DNA from: Nitriliruptorales bacterium
Lineage (GTDB): Bacteria; Actinomycetota; Nitriliruptoria; Euzebyales; Egibacteraceae
DNA length: 9,262 nt
Direction: 5' to 3'
Assembly: GCA_007119305.1 (NCBI GenBank)
Contig: SKPY01000151.1
Location: forward strand, 1 to 9,262
Part shown: piece after piece, positions 6,186-9,262 of the stretch
How positions within the stretch are numbered: the stretch's first letter is position 1
Layout: each line of letters starts with the position of its first letter
Position numbers and translations under genes: made by a program
The notes under the pieces: generated by a model
Told to the model about the DNA's origin: nothing
Database searches by the model: none
What the model saw: only the letters and a program-made list of their open reading frames with translations

Positions 6186-6191
6186 TACACT
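6186..6191 (+). promoter_or_regulatory. Possible -10 element of tRNA-Ser(GCU)
   Basis: TACACT lies 27 bases upstream of the tRNA 5' end, a suitable distance for a tRNA promoter with a short leader. No clear TTGACA-like -35 element is found 16-18 bases upstream, so the call rests on one hexamer and position only. The 6059-6218 interval separates the two divergent serine tRNA genes and should contain both promoters. Confidence 0.3.
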
Positions 6192-6200
6192 GTCCCGCGT

Positions 6201-6212
6201 CCCTCGCGAGGG
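6201..6212 (+). repeat. 12-bp perfect palindrome just upstream of tRNA-Ser(GCU)
   Basis: CCCTCGCGAGGG is perfectly self-complementary and ends six bases before the tRNA 5' end, within the expected 5' leader. The tRNA itself contains the related CCCTCGAGGG across the variable arm/T stem boundary. It could shape leader processing or be a protein-binding site; either is inference. Confidence 0.4.
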
Positions 6213-6218
6213 GTCCGA

Positions 6219-6312
6219 GGAGGCTTCGCATAGTCTGGTCTAGTGCGCTCGATTGCTAATCGAGTTGGGGTTTAACCGCCCCTCGAGGGTTCGAATCCCT
6301 CAGCCTCCGCCA
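6219..6312 (+). tRNA. tRNA-Ser (GCU)
   Basis: This is an intact class II tRNA of 94 bases including an encoded CCA (6310-6312). The acceptor stem is GGAGGCT (6219-6225) with AGCCTCC (6302-6308), discriminator G 6309. The anticodon arm is CTCGA-TTGCTAA-TCGAG, so the anticodon is GCU and it decodes AGU/AGC serine codons. The long variable arm pairs GGGG with CCCC, and the T arm is GAGGG-TTCGAAT-CCCTC. It is divergent from tRNA-Ser(UGA) and convergent with prfC, with 64 bases between its 3' end and the prfC stop. Confidence 0.96.
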
Positions 6313-6323
6313 GTCACCCAACT

Positions 6324-6376
6324 GCCCGTGGTCGGGCGCAGCAGCCCTGCTCGGCCGATCCGGCGGAGCGCCGCCG
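6324..6376. terminator. Hairpins between convergent tRNA-Ser(GCU) and prfC
   Basis: Two perfect hairpins lie in the 64-base gap: GCCCG-TGGT-CGGGC (6324-6337) and CGGCGG-AGCG-CCGCCG (6361-6376). The second directly abuts the prfC stop codon at 6377-6379. Neither has a T-run. Their placement between convergent genes suggests a bidirectional terminator region. Confidence 0.5.
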
Positions 6377-7975
6377 TCAGCGGGAGCGGGCGAGACCCAG
6401 CTCGGCGAACTCCACCTCCGGGTGGTCTTCTTGCGCCCAGCGCAGCGCGTGCTCGTTGCTGAACAGCACGAGCGGCGTGCCGTCGCGGGTCTCGACCACG
6501 GCGGCGCCGCGCTGGTTGCGCAGCCGGTCGGCGTGGCGCGGGTCGATGCCGCGGGCGAGCTGCCACGGCGCGGGCTCGAGGGAGACCTCGGCGCCGAACT
6601 CGTTGGCCATGCGGTACTGGGCGACCTCGAACTGCAGCTGGCCGACGCCCGCGAAGATCGGCTCCTGCTCGCCGAGCTCGGGCCGGCGCAGCACGTGCAC
6701 GACGCCTTCCTCATCGAGCTGCACGAGCCCGGAGCGGAACTGCTTGTAGCGGGCGGTGTCGCGGTTGCGGACGCGGGCGAAGCGCTCCGGGGTGAAGGCC
6801 GGGATCGGCGGGAACACCAGCGGCGCGTCGGGCGCGTGCAGCGTGTCGCCCACCTGCAGGCCCGTGGCGTTGACCACGCCGACGATGTCGCCGGGCACCG
6901 CCGCGTCGACGGTCGCGCGGTCGCGCGCGAACAGCTGGTGGGCGTACTTGAGCTGGAACGGCTTGCCGGTGCGCGCCAGGGTCGCGGTCATGCCGCGCGC
7001 GAAGCGGCCTGACTGCACGCGCAGGAAGGCCACCCGGTCGCGATGGCGCGGGTTCATGTTGGCCTGGACCTTGAACACGAGCGCCGAGAAGGGGGCGTCG
7101 AGGGGCCGGCGCGCCCCGGCTGCGTCGGGTTGCGGGGCGGGCGCCGGCGCGAGCTCCGCGAAGCCCTCGAGCAGCTGGCGTACCCCGAAGTTCGCCAGTG
7201 CCGAGCCGAAGAAGACCGGGGTCTGGCGGCCGGCGAGGAAGGCGTCGTGGTCGAGGTCGCGGCCGTCGAGGTCGAGCAGCTCGAGCTCCTCGAAGGCGGC
7301 GTCCCAGCGCGTCTGCGGGCAGTTCTCCGGCTCGGCCTTGGCGACGGGGACGCGATGCTCGAGGCCGACAGTGGCCCCGTGGGCAGTCCGGTCGAAGCGC
7401 ACGAGCTCGCCCGTCTGGCGGTCGACGACGCCGGCGAAGTCGGCCCCGTCGGCGACGGGCCAGGTTAGCGGCACGGGCTCGAGCCCGATCTCGGACTCGA
7501 TCTCGTCGAGCAGGCCGAGGGGCTCCTTGCCGGGCCGGTCGCACTTGTTCACGAACGTCACGATCGGCAGCCCGCGGTCGCGGCAGACCTTGAACAGCTT
7601 GAGGGTCTGCGGCTCGAGGCCCTTGGCGTTGTCGAGCACCATCACAGCGGCGTCGGCCGCGCACAGCGTCCGGTAGGTGTCCTCGGAGAAGTCCGCGTGG
7701 CCGGGGGTGTCGAGCAGGTTGAAGTGCCAGCGGCCGTAGGCGAAGTGCAGCACCGTGGACGAGATGGAGATGCCGCGCTCCTGCTCCAGCGCCATCCAGT
7801 CCGACACCGCGGTGCGCGCCTGCTTGCGCGACTTCACCGCCCCGGCCTCGTGCACCGCACCGGCGTAGAGCAGGAACTTCTCGGTCAGCGTCGTCTTCCC
7901 GGCGTCGGGATGCGAGATGATCGCGAACGTGCGCCGGGTGGCGGTGTCCGCGAGCAGGGCGCTGTCGGTCGGCAT
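6377..7975 (-). CDS. prfC: Peptide chain release factor 3 (RF3)
   Basis: This is a 532-residue translational GTPase, matching the usual RF3 length of about 530. RF3 uses GTP to remove RF1/RF2 from the ribosome after peptide release, in the cytosol. GTPase motifs are intact: G1 SHPDAGKTT (residues 21-29), the RF3-type switch region SDWMALEQERGISI (58-71), G3 DTPGH (89-93) and G4 NKCD (143-146). Domains II and III follow (for example FKVQANMNPRHRDRVAFLRV and FAGVGQLQFEVAQYRM, both typical of RF3). Start ATG 7975 has GAGG 6 nt upstream and gives the expected N-terminus. The frame stays open upstream to 8908, but that part is antisense to the nicotinamidase gene and has no RF3 homology. It is divergent from the nicotinamidase gene across 156 bases and convergent with tRNA-Ser(GCU). 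No defect is seen. Confidence 0.97.
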   Translation of the reverse strand: MPTDSALLADTATRRTFAIISHPDAGKTTLTEKFLLYAGAVHEAGAVKSRKQARTAVSDWMALEQERGISISSTVLHFAYGRWHFNLLDTPGHADFSEDTYRTLCAADAAVMVLDNAKGLEPQTLKLFKVCRDRGLPIVTFVNKCDRPGKEPLGLLDEIESEIGLEPVPLTWPVADGADFAGVVDRQTGELVRFDRTAHGATVGLEHRVPVAKAEPENCPQTRWDAAFEELELLDLDGRDLDHDAFLAGRQTPVFFGSALANFGVRQLLEGFAELAPAPAPQPDAAGARRPLDAPFSALVFKVQANMNPRHRDRVAFLRVQSGRFARGMTATLARTGKPFQLKYAHQLFARDRATVDAAVPGDIVGVVNATGLQVGDTLHAPDAPLVFPPIPAFTPERFARVRNRDTARYKQFRSGLVQLDEEGVVHVLRRPELGEQEPIFAGVGQLQFEVAQYRMANEFGAEVSLEPAPWQLARGIDPRHADRLRNQRGAAVVETRDGTPLVLFSNEHALRWAQEDHPEVEFAELGLARSR

Positions 7976-8019
7976 GACGGACCTCGGTCGGGGAGTGGGG
8001 GGCACGGGCGGCGGCGGCG

Positions 8020-8050
8020 TGGCACCCGCCGGCACGGCCCGCGGGTGCCA
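8020..8050. promoter_or_regulatory. 10-bp inverted repeat in the prfC / nicotinamidase intergenic region
   Basis: TGGCACCCGC (8020-8029) and GCGGGTGCCA (8041-8050) are perfect inverted repeats around an 11-base spacer. They lie 45 bases upstream of prfC and 81 bases upstream of the nicotinamidase start. The dyad could be an operator read by a dimeric regulator, or an RNA hairpin in the prfC leader. A partial copy (ACCCGCCG) follows at about 8055-8062. No clear -35/-10 pair was identified. The right half of the interval has a purine-rich tract (8073-8090). Confidence 0.5.
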
Positions 8051-8131
8051 GTGTACCCGCCGCAGGGAAGGGGGTAGAGGTAGGAGAGGGGACGCCTGCC
8101 CGCAGATGCCGTCAGCCGATCGAGGTGAACG

Positions 8132-8743
8132 ATGAGACAGCCAGCACCCCACCCAGAGGGCATCGACTACGACGAGCGGACCGCCCTGGTCGTCGTCGAT
8201 GTGCAGAACGACTTCGCCGACCCGAACGGCAACCTCTACGTCGACGGCGGCGAGGACGTGGTCCAGGCCGCGAACCGGGAGATCGACCGGGCCAGGAAGG
8301 CCGGGGCGCTGGTCGTCTACACGCAGGACTGGCACCCGCCGACCACCCCCCACTTCGAGAAGGACGGCGGGGTGTGGCCCACGCACTGCGTGCAGGACAC
8401 CTGGGGTGCGCAGTTCCATCCCGACCTCGTCGTGGAGGGCCCGGTCGTGCGCAAGGGCGTCGATGGGGGCGACGGCTACTCGGGCTTTGCCGTGCGCGAC
8501 CCCGAAAGCGGCGCGGAGTCCGCCACCGAGCTCGAGCAGATCCTGCGTGACCGCGGCACCGCGCATGTCGTCGTGGTGGGGCTCGCGCAGGACGTCTGCG
8601 TGCAGGCGACCGTGCTCGACGCCCGCCGGCTCGGGTTCGACACGACCGTGGTAAGCGACGCCACCCGCGCGGTGAACCTCGCCCCCGGCGACGACGACAA
8701 GGCCTACCGCGCCATGCAGGAGGCCGGGGCCCGCATCTCCTGA
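8132..8743 (+). CDS. pncA: Nicotinamidase / isochorismatase-family hydrolase
   Basis: This is a 203-residue cytosolic cysteine hydrolase, close to the usual ~190-210. Nicotinamidases convert nicotinamide to nicotinic acid plus ammonia in NAD salvage. The catalytic triad is visible: D23 in VVDVQNDF, K108 in VVRKG, and C156 in AQDVCVQATVLDA. Metal ligands of the PncA type are also present: D66 and H68 in TQDWHPP, and H74 and H85 (WPTHC). A cis-peptide-like motif GLAQDV precedes the nucleophile. These ligands favour nicotinamidase over other isochorismatase-fold enzymes, although the N-terminal extension of about 15 residues and the VRKGVDGGDGYSGF loop differ from E. coli-type PncA, so the gene name is family-based. 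Start ATG 8132 is supported by GAGGTG 4 nt upstream. It is divergent from prfC and is followed 100 bases later by an uncharacterised gene on the same strand. Confidence 0.85.
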   Translation: MRQPAPHPEGIDYDERTALVVVDVQNDFADPNGNLYVDGGEDVVQAANREIDRARKAGALVVYTQDWHPPTTPHFEKDGGVWPTHCVQDTWGAQFHPDLVVEGPVVRKGVDGGDGYSGFAVRDPESGAESATELEQILRDRGTAHVVVVGLAQDVCVQATVLDARRLGFDTTVVSDATRAVNLAPGDDDKAYRAMQEAGARIS

Positions 8744-8755
8744 CCGGGGTCGGGG

Positions 8756-8776
8756 CCGAGCGGACCGCCGGCTCGG
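8756..8776 (+). terminator. Hairpin after the nicotinamidase gene
   Basis: CCGAGC (8756-8761) pairs with GCTCGG (8771-8776) around a nine-base loop, 12 bases after the stop codon. There is no T-run. A second small palindrome, CTCGG-GG-CCGAG, lies at 8818-8829 just before the next ribosome binding site. It may separate the two plus-strand genes transcriptionally, but evidence is weak. Confidence 0.3.
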
Positions 8777-8843
8777 GGCCGTTCGACCCTCACCGGCTGC
8801 CGTGCTCCCGGGCGATGCTCGGGGCCGAGGGCAAGGAGCGGCC

Positions 8844-9262
8844 ATGAGCATCACCGACCTCCCAGCGGATCGGGAGCTGCCCGTCGACCCCGACGAGCCG
8901 CTGCTCATCGAGTGGTGCCTACCGGCTTACGACGCCGCCCTGGTGGAGCACGTGATCGTCGACGCCGACGTCGCGACGACCTGGCACGCGGTCAAGACGG
9001 TCGACCTGCTCCGAGTGCGCACCCCGCTGCTCGTCACGTCGATCTGGGTGCGGGACCTGCCCAACCGGCTGGCGCGCTGGCGGGGCCTCGAGGTCGAACG
9101 GCCGCTCGAGGCGCTCACCCTCGACCGGGGACTGCCCGGCTGGGAGAAGCTCGGCGAGATCCCCGAGCGCGAGTTCGCCTTCGGGGCGGTGGGGGTGTTC
9201 TGGACCCCGCAGATCACCTGGCGTGACGTGAGCGCGGCGGAGTTCAGCGCGTTCGCCGAGCC
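8844..9262 (+). CDS. Conserved hypothetical protein, possibly SRPBCC-like (5' part, cut by window edge)
   Basis: The frame opens at ATG 8844 with AAGGAG 5 nt upstream and remains open to the window edge (139 complete codons). The protein begins MSITDLPADRELPVDPDEP and contains HVIVDADVATTWHAVKTVDL (36-55). That is the kind of 'v.vdAppe.vW.al.dld' strand-helix start seen in SRPBCC/START-like ligand-binding folds. RTPLLVTSIWVRDLPNRLARW (about 59-79) and GEIPEREFAFGAVGVFWTPQ (about 104-123) follow. No signal peptide, membrane segment or catalytic motif is seen. The resemblance to actinobacterial SRPBCC-like hypothetical proteins is from memory and the function is unknown. It follows the nicotinamidase gene by 100 bases and could be in the same operon or start its own unit. 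Confidence 0.75.
   Translation, partial: MSITDLPADRELPVDPDEPLLIEWCLPAYDAALVEHVIVDADVATTWHAVKTVDLLRVRTPLLVTSIWVRDLPNRLARWRGLEVERPLEALTLDRGLPGWEKLGEIPEREFAFGAVGVFWTPQITWRDVSAAEFSAFAE

Noticed and set aside
7976..8908. Upstream in-frame extension of prfC on the minus strand (an 843-codon frame)
   Set aside because: The extension is antisense to the nicotinamidase gene, lacks RF3 similarity, and ATG 7975 has its own ribosome binding site and gives normal family length.

Overview
The window looks like a stretch of chromosome from a very GC-rich actinobacterium. The evidence is strong G/C preference at third codon positions, GC-rich Shine-Dalgarno sites, and a secreted protein with three cell wall-binding type 2 (CWB2) repeats. 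A deep-branching actinobacterial group such as Nitriliruptoria would fit, but that placement is inference. There is no CRISPR array, recognisable insertion sequence, integrase or rRNA gene.

Layout. Positions 1-972 (minus strand) hold a GNAT acetyltransferase followed 24 bp later by the 5' part of a flavoprotein oxidoreductase that runs off the window; the two look like one operon. Positions 973-2670 are a decay zone with no intact large gene. It holds a frameshifted, internally deleted fossil of a phosphotransferase-like (APH/kinase fold) gene at about 1060-1914, a 37-codon ORF with an excellent ribosome binding site (1918-2031), a broken copy of a serine tRNA gene (2212-2307), and the first ~55 codons of an unidentified gene (2502-2668) that stops at the 3' end of the next gene. 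Positions 2670-5648 (minus) encode a 992-residue secreted protein: signal peptide, C39-like cysteine peptidase domain, beta-propeller-like stretch, Ig-like stretch and three CWB2 repeats. A short ORF with a good ribosome binding site lies just upstream and overlaps it.

Positions 5969-6312 carry two intact serine tRNA genes pointing away from each other: Ser-UGA (minus) and Ser-GCU (plus, CCA encoded). Positions 6377-7975 (minus) encode peptide chain release factor 3 (prfC). Divergent from it are a nicotinamidase-like isochorismatase-family hydrolase (8132-8743, plus) and the start of an uncharacterised conserved protein (8844 to the window edge). A 10-bp inverted repeat sits between prfC and the nicotinamidase gene.

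How the parts relate. The translation genes (two tRNA-Ser and prfC) are an ordinary housekeeping block. The most informative signal is in the decay zone. The broken tRNA at 2212-2307 is a decayed paralogue of the intact tRNA-Ser(UGA) at 5969-6058, in the same orientation, and shares short sequence beyond the tRNA 3' end. The cell-wall protein and the truncated gene lie between the two copies. This could be the scar of an insertion or duplication at a tRNA gene, but no integrase is present, so it remains a hypothesis. I see no clearly new biological system.
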